Source: Thinopyrum elongatum (taxonomy: Eukaryota; Streptophyta; Magnoliopsida; Poales; Poaceae). From it: a DNA stretch of 64,000 bases. This document shows, one piece after another, positions 21,806 to 32,354 of this stretch. Both the position numbers and the translations under genes were made by a program. The notes beneath the pieces are model-generated. The model searched no databases. It was not told where the DNA came from and worked only from the letters and a program-made list of their open reading frames with translations. The stretch lies in assembly GCA_011799875.1 (NCBI GenBank), contig JAAAXO010000338.1, positions 883,937-947,936 of the forward strand. The letters run 5' to 3'. The number at the start of each line of letters is the position of its first letter. Within the stretch, counting starts at the first letter, position 1.

Positions 21806-24166
21806 TCCTCCCCTTCTTGAAATGAAGTCGTCCTCGACGGAAGCTCATCTTCCTCACCCAAATAAGGCTTCAAATCTGCAATGTTAAAAGTGGGACTAAC
21901 CCCAAAATCTGCAGGCAGCTCAAGTTTATATGCGTTATCATTTATTTTCTCTAACACCTTAAAAGGACCATCAGCACGTGGCATTAGCTTTGATTTGCGC
22001 AAATCAGGAAATCTATCCTTACGCAAATGTAACCAAACAAGATCTCCAGGTGCAAACACAACATGTTTTCTACCCTTCTTTACAATTCTGCAATACATCT
22101 TTAAATTCAGCATCATGCACATATTGATCTTTGATGGTCTCCAAACCAAATATTTTAAAGTCAAGTTGTGAAAGCATAGTATAACGACGAGACAATGCAT
22201 CAGCAATAACATTTTCTTTACCCTTCTTGTGTTTAATGACATAAGGGAAAGTCTCAATGAATTCAACCCATTTAGCATGTCTACGGTTCAGTTTGGCTTG
22301 ACTTTTAATATGTTTCAAAGATTCATGATCAGAATGAATAACAAATTCTTTGGGCCATAAATAATGTTGCCATGTTTCCAAAGTCCGAACAAGAGCATAT
22401 AATTCTTTATCATAAGTAGAATAGTTCAGACTAGGCCCACTCAATTTTTCAGAAAAGTATGCAACAGGTTTGCCATCTTGTAATAAAACACCTCCTAATC
22501 CAATTCCACTAGCATCACATTCAAGCTCAAAAGTCTTATTAAAATCAGGAAGTTGGAGTAAAGGAGCATGTGTCAACTTATCTTTCAATACCGTGAAGGC
22601 TTCTTCCTGTGAGGTACCCCAAACAAAAGGCACATCCTTCTTTGTAAGCTCATTGAGAGGTGCAGCAATGGTGCTGAAATCTCTCACAAAACGCCTATAG
22701 AAACCAGCGAGTCAAAGAAAACTCCTCACTTGAGTGACCGTTTTGGGCTGTGGCCAACTCTCAATAGCTTCAATCTTGGCTTTATCAACTTCAATTCCCT
22801 ATGGAGTAACAACATAGCCAAGAAAAGATACTCGGTCGGTGCAAAAGGTGCACTTCCCAAGGTTACCAAACAAACGTGCATCACGTAAAGCAATAAAAAC
22901 AGCACGTAAATGTTCCAAATGTTCCTCCAAAGATCTGCTATAAATCAGTATATCATCAAAATAGACTACCACAAATCGTCCAATGAAAGCACGTAAAACT
23001 TCGTTCATTAATCTCATGAAAGTACTAGGTGCATTAGTTAACCCAAAAGGCATGACTAACCACTCATATAATCCAAGCTTTGTTTTAAATGCTGTTTTCC
23101 ATTCATCCCCCAATTTCATACGAATTTGATGGTATCCACTACGCAAATCAACTTTGGAGAATATTGTAGAGCCACTCAATTCATCAAGCATATCATCTAG
23201 TCTAGGAATAGGATGACGATAACGAATAGTAATATTATTAATGCCTCTACAATCAACACACATACGCGATGTACCATCCTTTTTCGGCACTAGAATAATA
23301 GGAACAGCACAAGGACTAAGGGATTCGCGTATATAACCTTTGTCGAGCAACTCCTGTACTTGACGCATAATCTCCTTCGTCTCCTCTGGATTGGTACGGT
23401 ATGGCGCACGATTTGGCAACGAAGCACCGGGAATTAAGTCAATCTGATGCTCAATCCCGCGAATAGGTGGTAATCCCGGTGGCACGTCTTGTGGAAAGAC
23501 GTCAGCGAACTCCTGCAAAATGTTAGTGACCGCAGGAGGCAAAGAGGAAGGCACGTCCTTGAATGAAAATAACGCCTCTTTGCACACAAAAGCATACCAA
23601 ATAGAATTGCTGAAATCTAGATCATCAATATCAGATTTGGTGGCAAGTAAGCATGCACTTTTCAATTTAATTTCAGAAGCAACACTAGATGGTTTATTAT
23701 TAGGCTTCATTTGTTGCTCAAATTCTTTTGCCACAATCTGATTTTCACTCTTATTTTTCTCCTGTTTTGCTTTACTAGCTCTATTAATATCATCTTTCAA
23801 AATAGAATCAGGAGTCATAGGAAGCAAAGTAATATGTTTATCCTTATGAACAAGAGTATACTGATTGTTTCTACCATGGTGTACAGAATTTTTATCAAAT
23901 TGCCATGGTCTACCAAGTAATAATGAACATGCTTGCATGGGTACCACATCACAATCAACATAATCAGCATATGTAGAGATACTAAAATGCACACGAACAG
24001 TACGTGTTACCTTAACCTTGCCGCTGTTGTTGAACCATTGGATATAGTAAGGATGTGGATGTGGTCTTGTGGTGAGAGATAGCTTCTCCACCATCTCCAT
24101 GCTAGCCAAGTTGTTGCAGCTCCCTCCATCTATGATGACGCGAACAGAACGTTCCTTCACAACTCC
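21499..24166 (-). pseudogene. gag-pol: Family A pol with two stops and integrase core deletion (E3)
   Basis: Starts within protease ([19 protein letters not shown]) and keeps RT (YFDDILIY near 22955-22970) and RNase H. A CAG-to-TAG change (22801 region, TPQG) and a GGA-to-TGA change (22712 region, SFLGLAG) stop the frame. At about 22072 sequence NCKEG is joined to RKHVVFAPG. This removes about 1.1 kb of the integrase zinc domain and D,D-35-E core and changes the frame. The GPY/F region and LTR-coded tail survive. Confidence 0.85.
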
Positions 24167-25088
24167 TGATGAGGACATCAATACCATTGTTACACCCACA
24201 GCCCCTGCTTCTATACATACTGGAACAATTACTAGAGCTCGCGCACGCCAATTAAAATATCAGGTACTTTCGTTTCTTGGTAATGATTCTAAAGTTCATG
24301 AGAATATGATGCTGCCTAAATTGGATACATTTGTTTTGCTTACAAATGAAGGGCCTAGCTTGGACAAGAAAGAGGAACCTTGGAGCAAGTTCAAGCATGG
24401 AGATGATGGCATGCACAAGGGGAACAAGAACGGAGTTACAAGTGATGATTTCAGGACTTTGAAGCCACCATAATGAGTGCAGGAAGCCTTGGACGAAATA
24501 TACAAGATGTCACTTCATAAATTTCGTCCAGAGGCTATTATAGGTGCTGCGTCACCTTATTATTGGGCCAGGCCCATGTAATTTCGAAATGCTTGAGTAT
24601 AGGCTGTTTTTAGAGTCCGTATGTGTGGGGAAACAAGAGATAGGGTTGGTTTCGGACCCCTCCTTCAAGGGCCACGAAATCCCCTCCTCTTCCTCCATAT
24701 ATACAGCCCTTAGGGCACCGTTTAGACTTTGGGTTTTGTTTAGATTAAAAGTTCGCCATAGCTGCAACTTCGCGTACTTCGTTTGTGTTCAACGACCAGA
24801 CCAAGACGTCACAGAACCCCACCTTGATCAATAAAGCTTTCATCTTATATTCGCAATATCCAGATTGCAAATCTTAGTTTCTTGCTTGTTCTTCGTTTGC
24901 TTGCAGGAGATAGACCCTCGTGGTCAGGTTGATTGTGCTCCGGCGTGGTCAATAACCTCTCGGAGTTGGTTTAGCGATTGCTAAGGCGCGACGTCCTCGC
25001 ACGTTCGTAGTCGGATCGTCAAAGTCTACTCCACCAAAAACGATAGCTATCATCTCATCGAAAGATCGGGACACCCTCGCCTCTATCA
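24167..25088 (+). repeat. Family A LTR, 3' LTR of E2, with mismatched inner flank
   Basis: It is 922 bp, A1. The right flank GATTT matches the E2 5' LTR. The left flank ACTCC lies in inverted protease sequence and is not a purine tract. Confidence 0.9.
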
Positions 25089-26296
25089 GATTTGACAGTT
25101 TTTCGTAGTTTAGATCGAGTCTGTTCTTCATACCTACTGTCCACGAAAAAGCCAAAAAAAAATTAGGGTTAGTTCATCATATCCGAACCAATCTGAGCCT
25201 TTGCATAATCTTTTTAGGGTTTTTGCTTTGTTGAATTTGCGGTTGCATCGTCGTGTCTAGTTGCTGGTCTTAGCGTCTAGTCCTTTAGAGTTTCGAGTTC
25301 TGGTCGTAAGTTGTCACGCCGCCGCCGCACCATCATCATCGCCCCTGCCATCTACCACCACCGCTTATCCGCCACCGCTCTGAATCCATATACCATCACC
25401 GATCTGTATCCATATACCACCACCGATCCGTATCCATATACCACCACCGCCACCATATACCACCACCATATATCCACCACCATATATCCACCACCAATCC
25501 GAGTTCTTTTCATATTAGCTTTTTTTTCGAGATCCATCTAGTTTCCGATTCGTGTTTCCTTGCGTGAGTAGGTTTCGAAAAAAAAAAGTCTGGAGACCCC
25601 CGGGCAGTTTTTTAGGCCAAAATTTTGGCAGTCAAAAATAATTTTTCCCTATCCTATTTTTAGGTCCCAGGGAGCGTTTTGAGACACTTGCCATCATAGT
25701 GATTTTTTATCGCACTTTTTCGTCGTCGCTGCCCTGATTTTCAAAAAAAAAAAAAATTTGTCAAAAAAATTTTCATGCCAATCCTGTTAGTTTGACTTGG
25801 GAAGAGTTTTGAGACACTCGCCAGTATAGTGATTTTTTGCAAAAAAAAAAGGGAGCGCAAAAAAAAAAACAGCGCAAAAAAAAAAACGAATTTTTTTTTA
25901 GAGTGTGCTCTTCCCTTGTTTACGTGCCGCGCCGTGATTTTGTTAGTGTTCTAGGCTCGCGTCTCTAGTACGGTCTAGCCTAGGACCAGCACAGTACCAT
26001 CGTTGAGCGTTTATTCAACTTTGCATCTCTGAATTGATTATTGCTGACATTTTTGCTACTATATCATAAGCCTTCCCAGCTCCACATACATCTACATCGT
26101 GCGTTTGACACCACCTGGCAATCGCTCTGTCTAATCTTTGAGAGTTTTGACTACAACGGCGGCCGATCACCACCTGCTGCTGGGTAAGAACTGGTAAGCA
26201 TTTGAGATTCGCTTGACGGATTTTTGATACACCACCACCACCACATCCTAGTAGTCTGTAGGATCATATTTTTGTGTGTTTCTATTGTTGCTAACC
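25089..26296 (+). other. Family A leader of E1 (resumed)
   Basis: Starts with the target copy GATTT, then the A leader. It holds ATATACCACCACC-type repeats (about 25385-25500), two copies of a GTTTTGAGACACT(T/C)GCCA...ATAGTGATTTTTT block (about 25676-25710 and 25808-25838), A runs, and the conserved stem-loop block (about 25940-26020). No gene is seen. Confidence 0.75.
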
Positions 26297-27509
26297 ATGG
26301 CAGGATCACAAGCCGATGAGACTGATTGGGAGAACATGATGAACAAACAGCTACATGATAAATTTCAGCAAATGATGAGTGGACAGGTGCAAGATGTGCT
26401 AAACAGATTTGAAGAGGCCATGGAGAAGATAGATGGAATTGAGAAGACGTTCGAAACAAAGCTCGATAAAAAGTTTAATGAATTGCTCGCGCGTCTTCCA
26501 CAACCACCACCGGCTGCACCTGTCGCACCTCTACAACAACAACAACGTCGCCTTCCAAATCAAGTGGGACGAGCACAGCGCGTTCCCCTTGAGCCTGGTC
26601 AAACTTCTGGTGCCGCTGCACCTACTGTTGATGCTTCTATGGCTCCTGTTGCCGCTGAGGAGGACGATTATGCGGGCGATTACAAGGATGAGGTTGATCA
26701 AAATCAGAACTACGTACCAGCACCAGGTCGTCCACATGCCAATAATCGCAATGGTAGGGCTGCATTACCAGCTCAGGTACGAGATCATGACCATCTTCCT
26801 AAACTGAAATTGAATATTCCACCATTTGAGGGTAGATATGTTCCTGATATATATCTTACTTGGGAGTTAGTAACTGAACAACGTTTTACATGTTTACAAT
26901 ATCCCGAGGAGAGACGTGTTGCTGCTGCTGTTTGTGCTTTTACTAGTTTTGCATGTGTATGGTGGTCTGAACATTGTAGATTATATCCTATTCCAGCTAC
27001 GTGGGCTGCTTTGAAAACTGCTATGCGTACTCGTTGGGTTCCACCATATTATCAACGTGAATTACTTCAAAAATTGCAGCGCTTAAGACAGGGAAAAAAT
27101 TCTGTAGAAGAATATTATCAGGAATTACAAACTGGCATGATTAGATGTGGTATTGTTGAGGAGAATGAAGCTATGCTTGCACGTTTCATGGGTGGATTAA
27201 ATAGAGAGATTCAGACCATTCTAGAGTATAAGGAGTATAATAATATCACTCGTTTATTCCATCTTGCTTGTAAAGCTGAACGTGAAGTGCAGGATCGACA
27301 GGCATTGGCGCGAACTAATTTTTCTGCAGGTCGATCTTCATCATGGACACCGCGTGCCTCCTCTACTCCCACACGTCCTACTGCGGCACCACTGACTTCA
27401 GCCGCCAATTCCAACCGAGATACAAGAAAACAGGCACCACCACCACCATCTGCCAAGAGTACACCTTCTGGGCCTGCCCAGAGCTCTTCTTCATCTATGG
27501 CATCAACAG
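26297..27509 (+). pseudogene. gag: Family A gag, cut at the zinc knuckle (E1)
   Basis: ATG is at 26297 ([20 protein letters not shown]). The Gag core is intact and the frame is open to SSSSMAST, where the LTR at 27510 interrupts it just before the CCHC knuckle. The rest of E1 pol is not found in the window. Confidence 0.85.
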
Positions 27510-28431
27510 TGATGAGGACATCAATACCATTGTTACACCCACAGCCCCTGCTTCTATACATACTGGACCAATTACTAGAGCTCGCGCATGCCAATTAAAT
27601 TATCAGGTACTTTCGTTTCTTGGTAATGATTCTAAAGTTCATGAGAATATGATGCTGCCTAAATTGGATACATTTGTTTTGCTTACAAATGAAGGCCCTA
27701 GCTTGGACAAGAAAGAGGAACCTTGGAGCAAGTTCAAGCATGGAGATGATGGCATGCACAAGGGGAACAAGAACGGAGTTACAAGTGATGATTTCAGGAC
27801 TTTGAAGCCACCATAATGAGTGCAGGAAGCCTTGGACGAAATATACAAGATGTCACTTCATAAATTTCGTCCAGAGGCTATTATAGGTGCTGCGTCACCT
27901 TATTATTGGGCCAGGCCCATGTAATTTCGAAATACTTGAGTATAGGCTGTTTTTAGAGTCCGTATGTGTGGGGAAACAAGAGATAGGGTTGGTTTCGGAC
28001 CCCTCCTTCAAGGGCCACGAAATCCCCTCTTCTTCCTCCATATATACAGCCCTTAGGGCACCGTTTAGACTTTGGGTTTTGTTTAGATTAAAAGTTCGCC
28101 ATAGCTGCAACTTCGCGTACTTCGTTTGTGTTCAACGACCAGACCAAGACGTCACAGAACCCCACCTTGATCAATAAAGCTTTCATCTTATATTCGCAAT
28201 ATCCAGATTGCAAATCTTAGTTTCTTGCTTGTTCTTCGTTTGCTTGCAGGAGATAGACCCTCGTGGTCAGGTTGATTGTGCTCCGGGGTGGTCAATAACC
28301 TCTCGGAGTTGGTTTAGCGATTGCTAAGGCGCGACGTCCTCGCACGTTCGTAGTCGGATCGTCAAAGTCTACTCCACCAAAAACGATAGCTATCATCTCA
28401 TCGAAAGATCGGGACACCCTCGCCTCTATCA
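27510..28431 (+). repeat. Family A LTR between two overlapping gag pieces
   Basis: Left flank AACAG is at gag residue ~400 and right flank CGTGG is at residue ~235, so the flanks do not match and the gag segment between is present twice. The coding tail mixes sub-type markers (ASIHTG and SKVHE of A1 with NYQ of A2), which suggests the LTR itself is a mosaic. Confidence 0.9.
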
Positions 28432-29503
28432 CGTGGGCTGCTTTGAAAACTGCTATGCGTACTCGTTGGGTTCCACCATATTATCAACGTGAATTACTTC
28501 AAAAATTGCAGCGCTTAAGACAAGGAAAAAATTCTGTAGAAGAATATTATCAGGAATTACAAACTGGCATGATTAGATGTGGTATTGTTGAGGAGAATGA
28601 AGCTATGCTTGCACGTTTCATGGGTGGATTAAATAGAGAGATTCAGACCATTCTAGAGTATAAGGAGTATAATAATATCACTCGTTTATTCCATCTTGCT
28701 TGTAAAGCTGAACGTGAAGTGCAGGATCGACAGGCATTGGGGCGAACTAATTTTTCTGCAGGTCGATCTTCATCATGGACACCGCGTGCCTCCTCTACTC
28801 CCACACGTCCTACTGCGGCACCACTGACTTCAGCCGCCAATTCCAACCGAGATACAAGAAAACAGGCACCACCACCACCATCTGCCAAGAGTACACCTTC
28901 TGGGCCTGCCCAGAGCTCTTCTTCATCTATGGCATCAACAGGGCACACACATGATATTATTTGTCGTCGTTGTAAGGGAAGAGGTCATTATGCGAGAAAA
29001 TGCCAATCTCCGCGTGTTATGATTGCTACTGAGGATGGTGGGTATGAGTCCGCTAGTGACTATGATGAGGAGACTTTGGCTCTTATTACAAGTGAAGAAC
29101 ACGGTGGAGATGATTCTGATCATGAGACGCAATACATGGCTCCTGAAGACGCTGACAGGTATGAATGTTTAGTTGCTCAACGTGTTTTGAGTGTGCAGGT
29201 CACACAAGCTGAGCAAAATCAGAGGCATAATTTGTTCCATACAAAGGGAGTTGTGAAGGAACGTTCTGTTCGCGTCATCATAGATGGAGGGAGCTGCAAC
29301 AACTTGGCTAGCATGGAGATGGTGGAGAAGCTATCTCTCACCACAAGACCACATCCACATCCTTACTATATCCAATGGTTCAACAACAGCGGCAAGGTTA
29401 AGGTAACACGTACTGTTTGTGTGCATTTTAGTATCTCTACATATGCTGATTATGTTGATTGTTATGTGGTACCCATGCAAGCATGTTCATTATTACTTGG
29501 TAG
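28432..29503 (+). pseudogene. gag-pol: Family A gag-protease fragment
   Basis: Starts at [12 protein letters not shown] in the Gag core, includes the CCHC knuckle ([14 protein letters not shown]) and protease [10 protein letters not shown], and ends at ACSLLLG, where the minus-strand LTR at 29504 interrupts it (flank GGTAG). The frame is open throughout but has neither start nor RT. Confidence 0.85.
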
Positions 29504-30425
29504 TGATAGAGGCGAGGGTGTCCCGATCTTTCGATGAGATGATAGCTATCGTTTTTGGTGGAGTAGACTTTGACGATCCGACTACGAACGTGCGAGGACG
29601 TCGCGCCTTAGCAATCGCTAAACCACCTCCGAGAGGTTATTGACCACGCCGGAGCACAATCAACCTGACCACGAGGGTCTATCTCCTGCAAGCAAACGAA
29701 GAACAAGCAAGAAACTAAGATTTGCAATCTGGATATTGCGAATATAAGATGAAAGCTTTATTGATCAAGGTGGGGTTCTGTGACGTCTTGGTCTGGTCGT
29801 TGAACACAAACGAAGTACGCGAAGTTGCAGCTATGGCGAACTTTTAATCTAAACAAAACCCAAAGTCTAAACGGTGCCCTAAGGGCTGTATATATGGAGG
29901 AAGAGGAGGGGATTTCGTGGCCCTTGAAGGAGGGGTCCGAAACCAACCCTATCTCTTGTTTCCCCACACATACGGACTCTAAAAACAGCCTATACTCAAG
30001 TATTTCGAAATTACATGGGCCTGGCCCAATAATAAGGTGACGCAGCACCTATAATAGCCTCTGGGCGAAATTTATGAAGTGACATCTTCTATATTTCGTC
30101 CAAGGCTTCCTGCACTCATTATGGTGGCTTCAAAGTCCTGAAATCATCACTTGTAACTCCGTTCTTGTTCCCCTTGTGCATGCCATCATCTCCATGCTTG
30201 AACTTGCTCCAAGGTTCCTCTTTCTTGTCCAAGCTAGGCCCTTCATTTGTAAGCAAAACAAATGTATCCAATTTAGGCAGCATCATATTCTCATGAACTT
30301 TAGAATCATTACCAAGAAACGAAAGTACCTGATATTTTAATTGGCGTGCGCGAGCTCTAGTAATTGGTCCCGTATGTATAGAAGCAGGGGCTGTGGGTGT
30401 AACAATGGTATTGATGTCCTCATCA
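29504..30425 (-). repeat. Family A 3' LTR of E5 (922 bp)
   Basis: A1 sub-type. The purine tract lies at 30426-30438 (minus strand). R contains AATAAA on the minus strand near 29757-29762. Confidence 0.9.
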
Positions 30426-31432
30426 TCCTCCCCTTCTTGAAATGAAGTCGTCCTCGACGGAAGCTCATCTTCCTCACCCAAATAAGGCTTCAGATCTGCA
30501 ATGTTAAAAGTGGGACTAACCCCAAAATCTGCAGGCAGCTCAAGTTTATATTTAGCATTCATACGCTCAATGTTCTCCTTAGTTAACTCATGCATTTTTA
30601 AGATCAATTCAGCACGTTGTTTAGCATCAAAATTAACCTTCTCCAAAGATGGAAGAGGCAACAAATCAATTGGTGCACGAGGAAGGAAACCATACACAAT
30701 TTCAAAAGGACACATCTTAGTAGTAGAATGCAATGAACGATTATAAGCAAATTCAATATGAGGCAAGCATTCTTCCCACATTTTCTTGTTATTCTTCAAA
30801 ACAGCCCTAAGCATAGTAGACAATGTTCTATTGACTACTTCAGTTTGTCCATCAGTTTGGGGGTGACATGTAGTACTAAAAAGCAGTTTAGTCCCCAACT
30901 TAACCCATAAACATCTCCAAAAGTGGCTAAGAAATTTAGTATCACGATCTGAAACAATAGTATTTGGCACACCATGCAAGCGTATAATTTCACGAAAGAA
31001 CAAATCAGCAACATTAACAGCATCATCGCTTTTATGACATGGTATAAAGTGTGCCATTTTCGAGAACCTATCCACGACAACAAATATGCTATCCCTCCCC
31101 TTCTTTGTTCGAGGTAAACCTAAAACAAAGTCCATAGATATATCCTCCCAAGGAACACAAGGTACAGGCAAAGGCATATATAAACCATGAGGATTGAGTC
31201 GTGACTTAGCTTTTTGACATGTAGTGCAGCGAGCAACAAAACGCTCAACATCCCGTCTCATCTTTGGCCAAAAGAAATGTGTAGCAAGTATATCCTCCGT
31301 CTTCTTCACGCCAAAGTGTCCCATTAATCCTCCTCCATGCGCCTCCTGCAACAACAAAAGACGAACAGAGCTAGCTGGAATGCATAGCTTGTTAGCACGA
31401 AACACAAATCCATCGTTAACGACGAACTTGTT
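30119..31432 (-). pseudogene. Family A integrase with GPY/F deletion (E5)
   Basis: The frame runs from [15 protein letters not shown] through the zinc domain ([20 protein letters not shown]) and catalytic core ([31 protein letters not shown]) to NAKYKL. It is then joined directly to [12 protein letters not shown]. About 59 residues including GPY/F are missing, and the ends of the deletion share about 10 bp (AAGTTTATAT on the plus strand near 30542). The frame stays open into the LTR tail (stop at 30119). Confidence 0.85.
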
Positions 31433-32354
31433 TGATAGAGGCGAGGGTGTCCCGATCTTTCGATGAGATGATAGCTATCGTTTTTGGTGGAGTAGACTTT
31501 GACGATCCGACTACGAACGTGCGAGGACGTCGCGCCTTAGCAATCGCTAAACCAACTCCGAGAGGTTATTGACCACGCCGGAGCACAATCAACCTGACCA
31601 CGAGGGTCTACCTCCTGCAAGCAAACGAAGAACAAGCAAGAAACTAAGATTTGCAATCTGGATATTGCGAATATAAGATGAAAGCTTTATTGATCAAGGT
31701 GGGGTTCTGTGACGTCTTGGTCTGGTCGTTGAACACAAACGAAGTACGCGAAGTTGCAGCTATGGCGAACTTTTAATCTAAACAAAACCCAAAGTCTAAA
31801 CGGTGCCCTAAGGGCTGTATATATGGAGGAAGAGGAGGGGATTTCGTGGCCCTTGAAGGAGGGGTCCGAAACCAACCCTATCTCTTGTTTCCCCACACAT
31901 ACGGACTCTAAAAACAGCCTATGCTCAAGTATTTCGAAATTACATGGGCCTGGCCCAATAATAAGGTGACGCAGCACCTATAATAGCCTCTGGACGAAAT
32001 TTATGAAGTGGCATCTTGTATATTTCGTCCAAGGCTTCTTGCACTCCTTATGGTGGCTTCAAAGTCCTGAAATCATCACTTGTAACTCCGTTCTTGTTCC
32101 CCTTGTGCATGCCATCATCTCCATGCTTGAACTTGCTCCAAGGTTCCTCTTTCTTGTCCAAGCTAGGCCCTTCATTTGTAAGCAAAACAAATGTATCCAA
32201 TTTAGGCAGCATCATATTCTCATGAACATTAGAATCATTACCAAGAAACGAAAGTACCTGATAATTTAATTGGCGTGCGCGAGCTCTAGTAATTGGTCCA
32301 GTATGTATAGCAGCAGGGGCTGTGGGTGTAACAATGGTATTGATGTCCTCATCA
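31433..32354 (-). repeat. Family A 3' LTR of E6 (A2 sub-type)
   Basis: 922 bp. Left flank TTGTT lies in E5 integrase, right border is the purine tract. It supplies the last ~102 codons of the E6 polyprotein. Confidence 0.9.

Larger units (their letters stand above)
20883..24166 (-). mobile_element. Inverted 3' part of a family A element (E3) within E2
   Basis: On the minus strand: protease, RT, RNase H, a large integrase deletion, integrase C-terminus, purine tract, 3' LTR (21805-20883). Left flank CTTTT is the target in E2. The 5' half of E3 is absent, and the right border (24166/24167) joins an LTR of opposite orientation. Together with E2's protease it forms an inverted repeat. Confidence 0.8.
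16690..25088 (+). mobile_element. Family A element E2, rearranged inside, TSD GATTT
   Basis: LTRs 16690-17611 and 24167-25088 (both 922 bp, A1) have matching GATTT flanks. The inside is abnormal: leader and gag-protease run plus to 20882, then an inverted block (20883-24166) carries a minus-strand 3' LTR and damaged pol. No purine tract precedes the 3' LTR; it abuts protease sequence (flank ACTCC), so that LTR is probably the product of recombination with another LTR. I counted at least eight differences between the two LTRs. Confidence 0.85.
15732..27509 (+). mobile_element. Family A element E1 (outer copy), interrupted by E2
   Basis: 5' LTR 15732-16653; leader 16654-16689, resumed at 25089; gag 26297-27509. 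E2 (16690-25088) sits in the leader with a GATTT duplication (16685-16689 and 25089-25093). Gag is cut at MAST by an LTR (27510). E1 is inserted in the family C LTR (left flank CCACC). Its right end is not found in the window. Confidence 0.85.
29504..31432 (-). mobile_element. 3' part of a family A element (E5)
   Basis: Minus strand: integrase and 3' LTR, cut at 31432 by the LTR of E6. Left flank GGTAG is the target in the gag-protease fragment. Its 5' part is missing. Confidence 0.85.
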
